DNA from: Liolophura sinensis
Lineage: Eukaryota > Mollusca > Polyplacophora > Chitonida > Chitonidae
Direction of reading: 5' to 3'
Assembly: GCF_032854445.1 (NCBI RefSeq)
Contig: NC_088299.1
Location: 16,979,608-17,043,607 of the forward strand
DNA length: 64,000 nucleotides
A program made the position numbers and the translations under genes. The notes under the pieces are model-generated. The model was not told where the DNA came from, did not search any database, and saw nothing but the letters and a program-made list of their open reading frames with translations. This document shows positions 19,400-32,000 of the stretch, piece by piece. Every line of letters starts with the position of its first letter. Position 1 is the first letter of the stretch.

Positions 19400-22300
19400 G
19401 TAAGTAATTGTAGGCCTATACTTATTGTTCTGTCTAAATGTATACATGTGCCATGTGTTCTCTTTAGGTGTGCATTCGGTCGTTCGGTTTAGAAGAATAA
19501 TTAATTTAGGTGTACACATATGACGTTTTTATTGTTCTGTTTTTATGCCTACATGTGACAGGTGTTCTGAGCTGCTATCTACTTGAATCTACTTTAATAG
19601 GTTTCTCTCAAAACATACTACATGATGTGTTGAGAAACCAGGACTAAGTGAAAAAAGTAGACAAGAGCTCATTTGGTTTGCATGCACTTGTCATTCAGTC
19701 TGTTTAGATCTGCACATGTTACATCTGATGGTTCTGCTTAGATGACCATGTGTTACATTTCTTCTGTTTCGATAAACTTTGTTTCTTCTTCAAAATCTGA
19801 AAGTTGGAGCTAGCAGATTTAGGAACTTGAGAACTTTGAATGAGCAATCAAGTTACTTGCTTGCCACACAGAATAAATGAATAAATGCAACATACTAGTT
19901 GGACTGGTGTGATTTGGCAGGCTGTGACTTTGTGGGGGAACATGTCTGGTGTCGTGAGCATGGTGTTTCAGTGACATACCACCATAAATATGTCAGCATT
20001 GGAACTGGTCTGCTTACAAGATGGGAGAGACTCATAAAATGTAGAAAGTGACATTAAATATATATATCTACAAAATAAACTTTGCTGGACTGGGTTTTTT
20101 GGAGAAAAAGCTGTGATATATTATAAAAACATTTTTATTATGAATGAAAACAATGTTATTACCATATAAAATCCCAGACCAAGAGCTCAAATCCGAGTTA
20201 GGTCATACTTGAGAACTTTGAATGGGCAGTTACATTTCTGGCTTGCCACGCTTGTAGAATAAAGGAATGTGCAAGTACTAGTCAGTCCGGTGTCTCAGCA
20301 TGGAACTGTGAGTGGGTGGGGCACTATGCTTTCCAGTGAGGCAGCATTATACATGTATGGATATTCAATGACTGGAACTGATTACTAACAAACAAGGAGA
20401 CACTGTCATAAAATGTAAAAACGAAAAGTTTTGTTATAAAAATATTTTTACATGTATTATGAAACAAACAATGGTATTACTATAAATACATGCACATGTA
20501 TGGGTGACAATTCAGATGTGGTGTAAAGCCATAATCACTCATTTGAACTACATAGTGCATGATCCATGATCTACATATATATATGTACTGATATTGGTAT
20601 TTGCCAGCCTGGTATCTACACATCTGCATATATATATATCAAATCAGGCCATTTAGAGTGCCTATTTACTAGCGTTGTGAAGGTATCTGCAAATACATGT
20701 ACCCTCCCAGGGAGGCAGAAAAAAAGTTTAAGTGTTGAAGAAATTTGTTGTGATCATTAATCATGTATCGTATTCTGACTTAGTGGGAAGAAAATGAAGA
20801 ACTAAACCTAGAGGAGGTTTACATGGACAAAGCAGATGAAAATATTGTCAAAATGTTTTGCTTAGACATACGTAATGAATAGTAGATTGGGAGAAAAACT
20901 CTGTTGTTCCTCAACTGTAGACTTTTAATGTACTGTATGAGGTGGGAGAAAATGTAGGAAAGAGTAGCAACTGCCATGTACATGTGTGAGATATGCGATA
21001 AGTTAAGTAGTGGTATTTCCCAGGATTGTGCCTTGACTGGAAGTTTAAGAGGAAACTTCTTTGTGCTTAGCTTAGCTCAGCTCAGTTCATGGATTTAAGA
21101 ACCAGCTTTAGATGTGAAAATTACGAATCTTCTTGATTTTGAGTAAAAAGGCAGACAGCTGAGTACTAGTTTTTGTAAAAGAAGTTGGTAAACCTTTCAT
21201 CAAGAACAGTCCAGTAAGAAGGCTTATTACAGTATGTGTAGAAGTACAGAAGAAAATGGGGTTAGTGTACATTTGTGTACATAAACCAGAATTACGTTGA
21301 TTTGATAGTTTCCTGTGTTACACCTGTCTGCCTGCACATGGATATGAGTGTTAACAGCCTACATGTACACATCATGGGTTTGTGTCTTGCTAACGGATAG
21401 AAGAGAAATGCTGGCGGCAAGTGTTTTAATCAGTGTACTGTGTGTATGGCATAGAGTCCTGTCATAGATCAATACCAGCAGCGACAGCAGCTTATTCTGC
21501 GTTAATGGATTGGACGGAGATCCCCCTGGCCGAAGGCTGACAGTGACAGTTATATCAAAGGCCTATACAATTAACCATCAGTTGTACTGCTGATGTAGAC
21601 AAACTATCTTAGCTGCAAGCTGGCTTCGCAAAGTTATATAAAAGGCCTAATTATACACGTACATGTGGTGCACAGGGATGGTATACATACAAACCACATG
21701 TAAACAAAGAACACTGATGAACATGTGTATCTTGCTATGCAAGGCTGAAAATGTAGGCTATGTGTAGCCCGAGGTCTTTGCACACATGGGCATTATGCAT
21801 GAATAGTTAGGCATTACAAGCTTAAGCTTGTACATGCATGCATATGTCATTGTCACGACCAACATGACCAACAGAATTTTCTATGTAGGCTTTTCGCATG
21901 TGAAAGAGCAACTTTCAGTACATTTTCTGCACACTGTATTTTAGTTTGATTTATTTTGAAGACTAAACTAAATGGATTGGATTGGCCAATAATATGGCTT
22001 CTCAGTCTACACAGAATAATGTTTAGAATACGCTTGAATAAACACTCTGCAAACATGCGAAAATGTTGAAGACTTACAATACTCTTAGATACACGCACAC
22101 ACACCAACACACACATGTATACACACATCCACGATGGTTTCTATTAAAGCCACCTGTGAGCACGGTTCAGGCTAATCGGCTGCAGCTAATATATCCTCAG
22201 TGTTTGCTATATTCACAGGTGTCGGATGGTGTTATACGATTGCTGATTAAGATTAGCTTGTCGCTGTAACATCTGTTACCAGTGCTACTCTTAGAATTAC

Positions 22301-25300
22301 TGGGCACTATAGGCCTGCAAATGGATGAATTAGTGATCGAGATCCATGGTATTCCAAAGCCGACTCCACATTTGTGCCAGTCTATTAACGCTCCACTATC
22401 AGTTTAGTTACAGCATGTTTTGTGTCATGTCCCAGCTGTAAGCTTAATTACAGGTAATAAGAAGTAAGTCTCCAGAGTGGCGTAGTCTTACTAGAATGTC
22501 TGCACGTTGTTAATTTTGTGGAAGGCCTCAGTATAATATGTGGATATTATCATGGCCTGCAGGCAGTCAGGTACAGTTACAGCTTAATTGGAGGCGAAAG
22601 CTATGTGTAATAAATGTAGGCTTACTGATCCTGTTGCAGGGATTACATAAATGCATGCCCTAGGAAAAATGAAGGATTTGTATAACAATAAAGGTTTTTT
22701 GTCTGCTGTTATCTTAATTTGGGTGGAATCTGGCCTCGGGATCACAAAGCAACCTTAGACTTCAGTCAAAATTCCAGTCATTAAAGTAGGTACTTTCCTT
22801 TTCATTATGTTAGCTAAAATTTGTTTTACAATGATTTACCCAGAAATTATGTTGCCAAACAATATTTTGATAATGTTACATAAGAAAAAAAATTTTTAAA
22901 GTGATATGAAATCTAAACTTAAGGCTAAAATCACTACATGATTCTGGGGCCAGCAGTGTGAGCCAAAGATCAGTTTTGGTACAGATTACTCCCAGAGAGC
23001 CTTAACTTTATTAGCGTGATACTTGATAGAAGTATAAAAGTCTGAGAAGTATGATGCAACCACTCCCCACCCTCTCCCCCTGCTATGTAATACATGTACC
23101 TTGTTTTTCACGACAGTAAAGACAGCTCAGTGTATGAACCACATGGTTGGCTCTATATTTGATTTATTTATTTATTTGATGGGTGTTTTGCACTGTGCTC
23201 AAGAATATTTCACTTATACGATAGCGGCCACATTATGGTGGGTGGAAACTGGGCCGAGCGCGGGGGAAACCCATGACCATCTGCAGGTTGCTGACAGACC
23301 TTCCCATGTATGGCTGGAGTGGAGGCCAGCATGAGCTGGACTTGAACTCACAGCGACCACACTGGTGAGAGGCTCCTGGGTCATTACGCTGCTTGTAGGC
23401 TTTATACACCATACTGATAGAATGGTTGGCACAATGACAGCACATTGATTTCTGCCAGAATGTCAGTGTGCATGTGTGTCTAGTCAGTCTAAGTTATACT
23501 TCAGCATACAGGGCAATATCTAGAGCGATTCTAGTTCTGGAAAATGTTTGGGCTCGCAAACAGATCCTTTTAAGCCATATTAAAACTGACAAATCAATTG
23601 AACAACCATATGATGGTTTAATTAGCAGTACTAATAAAAAGTCTGGCATTAACACAAATTTGCATTTTATGAAATGTGTGCACAATCACATTGTCACCTT
23701 CAAAGGTTATAATCAGAACATTGAATTTTTTCTAGATACGGCATTATGTACATATACATGAGGAAAGTTTTAAGTTCGTGAATGCCACTAGATTTATCTG
23801 TAGATGAAAGTATGTAAGACATGTGGATGTTATACTGCCTCTCCAGTGTAGGATTGCAGTTAACTGACCTCCCATAAGTTCCAGCTATAGAACAGGAAGC
23901 TGGAGAATGTATCCCAACCATATGTACTGTGATATGGGAACTTCCAAATAAGGGAAGGGGTAAAAAGCTGTAAAAGAAAAGGAAAAACTGTAAGTTTCTC
24001 TTACAGCGAGTAATGTGAGACAATTGAGGATGACATATAATATGGCAATTGACCTTAAGAGTTACCTCCCTTGAAATGAAAACTCGTGTAGCATACAGAC
24101 AAGTTAACAGCTTTCAGTGAGAACTTTACTCCCAAAAAGGGTTTGAACAAAGATATGTAAATGTTACATTACCGCCACTGCCCTAACAGTTCGCAAAGTT
24201 GGAGTGAGACAGGTATCAAAGCACATACTGTGCAGAACATGGCCGTTACATTTGAACACAGGTGGAATGTACGGGTAGTGTTAACTAAAAGGGCATTACG
24301 CACAAAATTATGGATACGCCATCAAACGCCAAGTGAAGCAAATATGGTTACATGACTGATTACACTGTGGTTAGCTATGGGAAAATACAGGAAATAGCGT
24401 CAGAGGTGCATGCACATTGTCACATGAATCGCACATAGTAGATACGCACAATGTCCCTCCACACACAGAAGAGTTCCAATCGGCTGTATATGTTTGACTG
24501 TAATATGGATTACAGAACAGATGTAATTCTATTATTGTGGACCAAAAACCCACCACACACTGGATTCTTACATGCATCACTGCACCTAATTCAGTGTAAA
24601 CAGTAGAGTGTAACAAAATGACTACTTAGTCAGTTTTAGATATTTGCCTCTAATTCAGTGAGCTTTCCATTTCTGATGTGCACAGATTAAGTGTTAATTT
24701 GATCATAAATGTAGGGTGAACTCTGAATAGTTAACATAATTCTTTTATAGAGCTGAGATATGTACAGTTGTATGTGTACACACACATACATATACATAGC
24801 CAACCATGCCGTATACATGTATCAGAATTAATGCTTGTTATGTACCTCAGCTGCTACCTGTCAAATTGTATTAAATTGCTACCTGCATGGCACAAAGACA
24901 ATAATTCCTGCTTGTTACATCCCTGATTCTTGCACCCACACATGTGAACGTGTAGGCCTGTCCTGCGTGACCTATTGATATATCACTACATGTAGGATTC
25001 ATTATCAGAGAAGTGCTGCACAGCAGAAAATTTGAGATGGATTTAAGTAAACTAAATTAGATGTAAATGTAGGCCTGCATCCATGACAGGCAGCTTTTGC
25101 GTTGGCGTTTTTGTGTTAGACAGACAATGCTATGTTACATCTCTTGAAGAAAATGTGGCATGGTAAAACGTGTTGGAAATATATGTGTAACAGAGTGACA
25201 TACAAGCACTATCTAACTCTGGGCTGTAACACCCGCAATGAGGTGTGTCTGACCTGTGCTGTAACATCTGGGATGGCATGTCTGGTTATGTCTCTGTAAT

Positions 25301-28300
25301 ATTGTGCTCTGCATTAGCATATTTGATTTGTCTGAAGGCCTATAAATTTACCTGTTTACCATTTTACATATCACATAACATGAGCATGTCTGACCTTAAC
25401 ACTGCATGAAGCACATCTATACAGGTGAGGGAAACCTCACAGAATTGAGAAAAAACAAAGGAGCTTTCTCAGCTAGGTCAGAGAGCTGGGTTTAGAATAT
25501 GAGACATTTTACACATCAGGGCATGAGTCTTACATCAGATCATGATCACGGATGTAACCTGATGATTATGGTCTTACCTGATGTAGGCTGAATGTACCTG
25601 CTTGTTTGAACTTTCTTGGAATATTTTAAATTTAGTTGAGCCGAGTGCAGAACCTTATTATGTGTTTCAAATTTCAAAGCTTCTGTTTTGGCATGCACAT
25701 GATACACCTAGTTACAGGTACATGTACAGGTACTCACATCACTGAGAACTCATTTTTTGTTTTTTTCCTCTCATTGTAGTCCTTATCAATGATCTGTCTG
25801 ATCAGTCTGACCACATCTGGATCTGGGAAATATGAGAGCTACCTTCTCTTACCCTTGAGCTGGCATTTTCGTATCATGGTTTTTGTGTTGGTATTGACCA
25901 TTCTGACAAGCCTGGTGATGTTAGTGACCTATACGACAGGCCTTATCACCACGTTCCCACTCAATTGGCCTCTACTGGTATGTATATAAGTTAATTTGTC
26001 TGATGATTGGATTTTACAGGTTGAGCAATCTGGTTTCACACTTAGAACGGAGGTGAAAAATTCCCAGGAATGACATTAAACACTCAGAATCAGAATAAAT
26101 TACCTTTCAAGCAAAGTTTGTTCAGTGTCTCACCAATCTCCATCTGTAATTTATCTCATGCACATACAACTATGCTATTAAATATCTAAACATATAAGTT
26201 ACACGATCAGAAAGTCTGTTTGAGGTAGTTATAGTGTATGTTATAGTGTGTGTGTTATGGTGTGTGTTATGGAGTGTGTTATAGTGTATGTTATAGTATG
26301 TGTGTGTTAGTGCATGTGTTATAGTGTGTGTTATAATGCATGTTATAGTGTGTGTTATAGAGTGTGTGTTATGGTGTGTGTTACAGTGTGTGTGATAATG
26401 TGTGTTATGGTGTGTGTGATAGTGTGTTACAGTGTGTGTGTTATAGTGTGTGTGTTTTACAGTGTGCGTTATAGTGTGTTACAGTGTGTGTTATAGTGTG
26501 TGTTATGGTGTGTGTTATAGTGTGTGTGTTTTACAGTGTGTTATAGTGTGTGTTACAGTGTGTGTGTTTTACAGTGTGTGTGTGTTATAGTGTGTGTTAC
26601 AGTGTGTGTTATGGTGTGTGTTTTAGTTTGTGTGTTTTGGTGTGTTTTATAGTGTGTGTTGTGGTGTGTGTTACAGTGTGTTATAGTGTGTGTGTTTTAG
26701 TGTGTGTTATAGTGTGCGTTGTGTATGTTATGGTGTGTGTTACACTGTGTTATAGTGTGTGTTATAGTGCGTGTGTTATAGTGTGTGTTACAGTGTGTGT
26801 GTTGTAGTGTGTGTTATAGTGTGTGTTTTTGTTCCTGAATTACCCTTTATTTAGGGAATTTTATTACATGTACTCATAGGTTGTAAACAAATTTGTCTAA
26901 ACTCAGAACAGCCATATTTAGCCCACTTGCAGTTGTCAGCCTGTAACATGGGACATTACATGTATACCCATAAGAATTAAGAAAATACATGTACTTGTAT
27001 CACCCTTTGACATGTCTTTCCCTTGTTATCAAATTATCAGCGAAGGGCATTTTTATTCCCTGTACATTAATACATAAATGTTGTTCGACCTGTTATTATA
27101 TTAAATTTCTAAAGTAGGCTTTGACAAAGATAAGACTACGCTTCTCCACCTAGAACAGGAAGCCTTGAAAAGTGCTGTCTGCTTTTATCTGGCTTTTAAT
27201 TAGTTTCTAGGAAATCACAAGTTACCTCAAGAAGACTTTTGTTCATAGGCCAGTCTGTGACGTAATAGCTCATTCTGACCTAGAAACCTTATGAAGTGCA
27301 GTTATTGGGTTCCTCAGTACAGATATGTCCTCTAAGTACACAAGGCAACCAGTGGTTTCTTCTTGTCCTCATTTGGCTTTCATGTTATTGTACTCAATCT
27401 TATCTGATACATGTGCATGCATTCACCTTCCTGTATCTTGTTAAAGGACCTGGTACTGTATGGTACATTCACCTCCTTGTATCTTGTTGAAGGACCTAGT
27501 ACTGTATGGTACCTTCACCTTTTGTATCTTGTTGAAGGGCCTGGTACTGTTTGGTACATTCATCTCCTTGTATCTTGTTGAAGGACCTGGTACTGTATGG
27601 TACATTCACCTCCCTGTATCTTGTTGTAGGACCTGATACTGTATGGTACATTCACCTTCCTGTATCTTGTTGAAGGACCTGGTACTGTATGGTACATTCA
27701 CCTCCCTGTATCTTGTTGTAGGACCTTATACTGTATGGTACATTCACCTTCCTGTATCTTGTTGAAGGACCTGGTACTGTATGGTACATTCACCTCCTTG
27801 TATCTTGTTGTAGGACCTGATACTGTATGGTACATTCACCTTCCTGTATCTTATTGAAGGACCTGGTACTGTATGGTACATTCACCTTCCTGTATCTTGT
27901 TGTAGGACCTGATACTGTATGGTTCATTCACCTTCCTGTATCTTGTTGTAGGACCTGATACTGTATGGTACATTCACCTTCCTGTATCTTGTTGAACGAC
28001 CTGGTACTGTATGGTACATTCACCTTCCTGTATCTTGTTGTAGGACCTGATACTGTATGGTACATTCACCTTCCTGTGTCTTGTTGTAGGACCTGATACT
28101 GTATGGCACAGTCACCTTCCTGTATCTTGTTGAAGGACCTAGTACTGTATGGTACATTCACCTCCTTGTATCTTGTTGAAGGACCTGGTACTGTATGGTA
28201 CATTCACCTCCTTGTATCTTGTTGTAGGACCTGGTACTGTATGGTACATTCACTTTCCTGTATCTGGTAGGCTCCTCTCTTGTGGCCAGTGCTTTTGACT

Positions 28301-29041
28301 TCTACCAGAAGATGGGAACAGACGTTCCAGAACAGACAATTAGGCGTCTAGTGTTATGTGTGGTAAGGAAATGTGGTAGTACCCGTATCAGTATAATGGC
28401 TCTGGCAGGGCGGCGGGAAAGTCATCTCAGTGAAGCAGCACTAGATAAAAGAGCGGTGGAAATCCGTCCTGCAATAAGGAGGCACATTGCATGCATTCTA
28501 AGGATTTCTTCATCGTCATATGACTGTTAAGTACGACGTTGAATCCCAAGCACTCATTCACTCACCCCCTAACTTATTGGTATTCCTGAGTCATATAGTT
28601 CACAGTTCACTGATTCATGTACAGTAGTTTTCTCTGGTAAATGTTATCCACCACCCCAAAAGTGACTTCTGTTGTAAAACAACGATGTTCATAAAATAGT
28701 ACTATTGGTGCTGAAACAATTCTACCTTCCAAACAAACCTCAAAACACCTTTCCACCATCAGTTAATTATAAACAACCAGAATCAGGAAGAATTACCAGA
28801 TTTTCTTATGAATGAAAGTTTAGGTCATGTATGGTACTACAAGTAGTAGTTTACTCACCTGTATGTTACTAGCTGTTCTCACCTGAGGATGTATAACCTG
28901 TGCTACATGTTTCAGGTGCTGGGTTACATGGCCATGTTCCTTTACCTGGCTACTGCTGTCCATGGTTACAAGAAGTGGAGGTGGCTGGAGCTGCATCAGT
29001 TCAGGCGACAGAGGCTAATGGAGGCAGATGAGATAGCGTAA
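18908..29041 (+). CDS. MARVEL-domain four-pass membrane protein (CMTM/MAL-like), 4 exons
   Basis: Exons are 18908-19399, 25780-25977, 28228-28362 and 28916-29041. All join in phase 0, giving 316 residues. Residues 1-147 are polar and probably disordered, with an acidic stretch DDDSRQDSADDEEP. From NNRYLRSCPGIFRVLQV onward there are four hydrophobic segments, at roughly 155-175, 195-215, 231-253 and 271-293. These are followed by a basic cytoplasmic tail (KKWRW, then RRQRLMEADEIA). Four helices, a short first loop and the CPGIFRVLQ start fit the MARVEL fold of CMTM, MAL and plasmolipin proteins, which act in membrane trafficking and apposition. The exact subfamily is not resolved. The acceptor of exon 3 is embedded in a 46-bp minisatellite. 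Confidence 0.88.
19825..20500. repeat. Diverged ~370-bp tandem duplication
   Basis: Two consecutive segments share the ordered blocks CTTGAGAACTTTGAATG, GCTTGCCAC, GAATAAA, TGGAACTG and CATAAAATGTA, and a final run like TATAAAAATATTTTTA. The copies are about 370 bp apart, with many substitutions and gaps. Confidence 0.7.
23158..23400 (-). mobile_element. SINE family A, near full length
   Basis: Reverse-oriented with a (TTTA)n tail at its left. It includes CAAGAATATTTCACTTATAC, GGGGGAAACCCATGACC and the TTGAACTCACAGCGACC B-box complement. The tRNA-like head fades after 23395. Confidence 0.85.
25780..25977 (+). CDS. MARVEL gene exon 2 (TM1 end, TM2)
   Basis: This 66-codon exon has a pyrimidine-rich TTGTAG acceptor and a CTG|GTATGT donor. 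It encodes SLSMICLISL (rest of TM1), a loop, and WHFRIMVFVLVLTILTSLVM (TM2). It ends LNWPLL before TM3. Confidence 0.9.
25978..28227 (+). other. MARVEL gene intron 2
   Basis: Contains the GTGT-rich array (26225-26830) and the 46-bp exon-edge array (27440-28227). About 26840-27430 holds no recognised feature. Confidence 0.75.
26225..26830. repeat. GT-rich minisatellite (GTGTGTGTTATAGT and variants)
   Basis: About 600 bp of 12-16-bp units alternating GTGTGTGTTA with TAGT, CAGT, TGGT or TTTACAGT. The long alternating purine-pyrimidine runs favour Z-DNA. Confidence 0.92.
27440..28268. repeat. 46-bp array derived from the exon 3 splice acceptor
   Basis: About 18 units. Each contains TATCTTGTTGTAG or TATCTTGTTGAAG followed by GACCTGGTACTGTATGGTAC and ATTCACCTCC. 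The last unit is the real acceptor and first ~40 bases of MARVEL exon 3 (from 28228). Units differ by about 0-4 substitutions. Confidence 0.95.
28228..28362 (+). CDS. MARVEL gene exon 3 (TM3)
   Basis: This 45-codon exon begins DLVLYGTFTFLYLVGSSLVA (TM3). It continues FDFYQKMGTDVPEQ and RRLVLCV into TM4. The donor is GTG|GTAAGG. Its first ~40 bases and its splice acceptor are the unit of the array immediately upstream. Confidence 0.9.
28385..28560 (+). mobile_element. SINE family B, 5'-truncated
   Basis: Starts within the body (TATAATGGCTCTGGCAGGGC). It reads through CAGTGAAGCAGCACTAGATA and ends with CATATGACTG...GTACGACGTTGAA and a CACTCATTCACTCAC tail. It begins about 25 bp after the exon 3 donor. 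Confidence 0.85.
28620..28810 (+). repeat. Dispersed repeat family R1, member 1
   Basis: Shares CCAAACAAACCTCAAAACAC and surrounding order with the inverse of 40640-40800. Weaker relatives lie near 50930-51110 and 57990-58090. No ends could be defined. Confidence 0.4.
28916..29041 (+). CDS. MARVEL gene exon 4 (TM4, C-terminus, stop)
   Basis: This terminal exon has a GTTTCAG acceptor. It encodes VLGYMAMFLYLATAVHGY (TM4), then KKWRWLELHQFRRQRLMEAD, and stops at 29039-29041. The basic/aromatic run after TM4 suits a cytosolic juxtamembrane tail. Confidence 0.9.
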   Translation: MLGYMAMFLYLATAVHGYKKWRWLELHQFRRQRLMEADEIA

Positions 29042-32000
29042 TTAATACTGCACCAGGTTCTCTGTTAACCTACATGTACCAGGCACATTTCTCTCTTTAG
29101 GCCAAACAAGTGGAACTTGTGCAGTTCTCGAGTTAGGTCATGGTGACTACAGAGTGACATCCATGTGGATGATGACACATTGCCACCGTTTGGCACAGAA
29201 AAGCTACCGGCTGAATATCATTACATTTGCAGAACTTGGCACACAAACCCACCAAAGATGTAGCATTAATCTGATCCTGTATAGTTTTCTTTATTTTACA
29301 TACATCTACAACTCATGTTAAAATGGGCACATTGACCTTATACTATTTAATAAAGCAATGTCACTACCCCAAAGGGACATTACTCTGTTGTCATAATGTC
29401 ATATTTTGAAACCTGCATATAATGGGGTCTGTCTCACAGCTATGTGTGTCCTGAGGTTCAGGTATATTCATTTACATGAAAGCGGTGGCACTGGACCAAC
29501 GTTGTTGTTTTTTGTCATGGGGTAAACAAAGTGTTGACCTGCACTGTAGTTTGAATCTAAATACTAACCTTGACTTGCCTCTGTGTAACCAGTATTATTG
29601 CATTTAGATGAGCTTTTCAATTTTTAGAACGAGAAAGTTAATGGGTAACTATTTTGGCAGTATTGCCGTATAAAAGCTCTTCTGACTGTGTGACAGTTCT
29701 AGTCTTTTGGTGCAGTGGTATCATGAGAAGATATTTAATGTATGTATGTATTACATAAAGTTTACTTAAAATGAGTTATGAATACAGGTACCTTACATTT
29801 CATTTCATGGTACTAAAACTTTTAAGAGATTTGCTCATCCTGGTATATTTGAAACTATTGTTAAAGTAAAGGTGTATATCTGCTAGTCATACACGCTGAG
29901 TGATATGTAACACTGTCACATATATATGGGGGGTGGGGTGGGATTTAAACATACCCTCTACATTAATTTAGAAAAACATTGACTCATTCCACTATGATAC
30001 ATGTTGTTTTGTTACTTTTTATTTTTGGGAATTTTAAAACATATATATTTTATTTTAAAAAAGCATTTGTATATGTCATTAACATTTATATATCGTCACT
30101 GTTTGACGGGCATGTCGTTGAAAACCAAAGATCTGAGTTTTTGCATGTCTTGTGTAAAAAGCGGTAAAGAATGCTGAGTACCTGTAAATGTTAACATTGA
30201 TCTACGTAATTGTAAGTGAATATAAAGTAATCCTCTAAATATTAATATTCTTGAAGGACAAATTCATTTTATTTATGTTAAATCAGTAAAATTAATAACC
30301 TAATATTGATTTGATACCTTTGTATTGAGTTCCTTGCAACCACCTGTCATTGATCCATACATCTCTTGAATGTAGGAATGAAAAATGTTCAAAAAAGAGG
30401 CCAAATCCTATCAGCATATACACTCACCATCAACTGAACATTTTTGGCCAAGTTTCTTGCCATTTTGAAATTATCATGATGTTTGTAGAGTAAACCTGGA
30501 GACTTTAAGGCCAGAAAAGATGCCTTGGTTTCACCTTTGCGTATTAATACATTTGAAACTGTACTTCACCTTTAATGTACATCCTTGATGCCTATACATC
30601 AGTTGAGACTGTAGTCATATAAATGGGAAAACATTGCCTCCTTGGTTTCCCAGAGCAAAGAAAAACACCAAAAAAGATATGTTTCCATTTTTCCTCAGAA
30701 GACAAAAATTTGCCTGTTCAGACTAACCAAATTGGGGTTCTGTTAATACAGTACAATATACATTTACAGTTTACAGTTTAAATTAATGCATGTTCCATGA
30801 TAGATGTATGTGTACCTGCTTAGTTTTGTATTAACCAGTGAATAATATAACAGTTAACACTTTATCAGAGCAATTATACCTGTGCTGTGGTATGGCATTT
30901 ACAACATTATTTTGACACATCATTATTTTAGTGTTGTTTGTGAAACTAGTCAATATGCGAGGTTTGAAATTCAGTGTTACAACATCATGGTGGAATTCCT
31001 TTGTGCCATGACGTCTCTTTATGGCTACAGAGGGCTGATAGTGCATCTTAAAAAGGGCGGGCACATTTTTATAAAGTAATTAATATTATCTATGATTCAT
31101 GACTTATTTCCGGAAATATTTAGATTATTAGTAATTCAATAAATTATAGTTATATTTCATGGATAATATTTAACGCTGTATATACCCACCCAAGTTGAAA
31201 TGCACAAAGCTGCCCGCTTTTCATTGTAATGCTCAGTGTGTGTATATAGTCAGATGATAGCTATAATCAGTGTAAATATTTGTGTTGTGTATTATACTTG
31301 TCATCCCCATGGTCTTCCAGTGAACTAAGTCTTGTTCCTGTAGTATATTGTATTCTGATTGTATATATTACTCTTCAAGTACTGAACATGAATCTGGACA
31401 AACTACTGTGTGGTTAAGGCTATTCCTTCAGGTTTACCAACGTAAAAAAAAAGTGCATTTTAGAGGCAAATAAAAGAAACTAATATTTTCCCAGTGGCAT
31501 ATCATACTACCTGTACCTAATCCAAGCAAACTTCAGAAAGACTTGCTAAGATCTACAGACCTCTCAAAATCTAGTACAATTGGTAACTTTGTCGTGGATG
31601 ATATTTTAGATAAAATACCTGGACAAGACGTTTTCTTTGCTGATGTTTTGCCATCAGTCAGCAGCATTTCAGGACAGCAAGTATTACTTTCAGGTTCATT
31701 AATAAGTTATCTACCCTTGTATGTTTTTTTATTTATTTATGCAATAGAGTTGTTCAGTAGCTGTAAAACATCGCAGTAGTTTATGTTTGAGATGTTATAT
31801 TTTATTTCATTGTAGTTTTCTTTGTTGGAGTAGACTCATGGTATAGATATGAAACCATTTGTTTCAGACTCTTCACTTTATTCTCAGAGAATTGTCTTTA
31901 TTATTTGATTCCATTGTGTTTAATGCCATACTCTGGTTTGTATGACGGCTGTCCAGTTTATGTGTGGAGTAAAGCCGAGTAAACCTGATCACTAGTCCTC

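Larger units (their letters stand above)
19400..25779 (+). other. MARVEL gene intron 1
   Basis: A 6.4-kb intron. It holds a diverged tandem duplication (19825-20500), a CA-rich patch near 22090-22130 and a SINE A copy (23158-23400). Most of the rest (20500-23150, 23400-25770) is unique AT-rich sequence in which I recognise nothing. Confidence 0.7.
28363..28915 (+). other. MARVEL gene intron 3
   Basis: Begins with a SINE B piece at about 28385-28560 and then a dispersed repeat at 28620-28810. No other feature. Confidence 0.75.

Noticed and set aside
31543-31779. 78-codon plus-strand frame with a hydrophobic tail
   Set aside because: Looks like a tail-anchored protein at first sight, but it lies in intergenic AT-rich DNA with no supporting signals.
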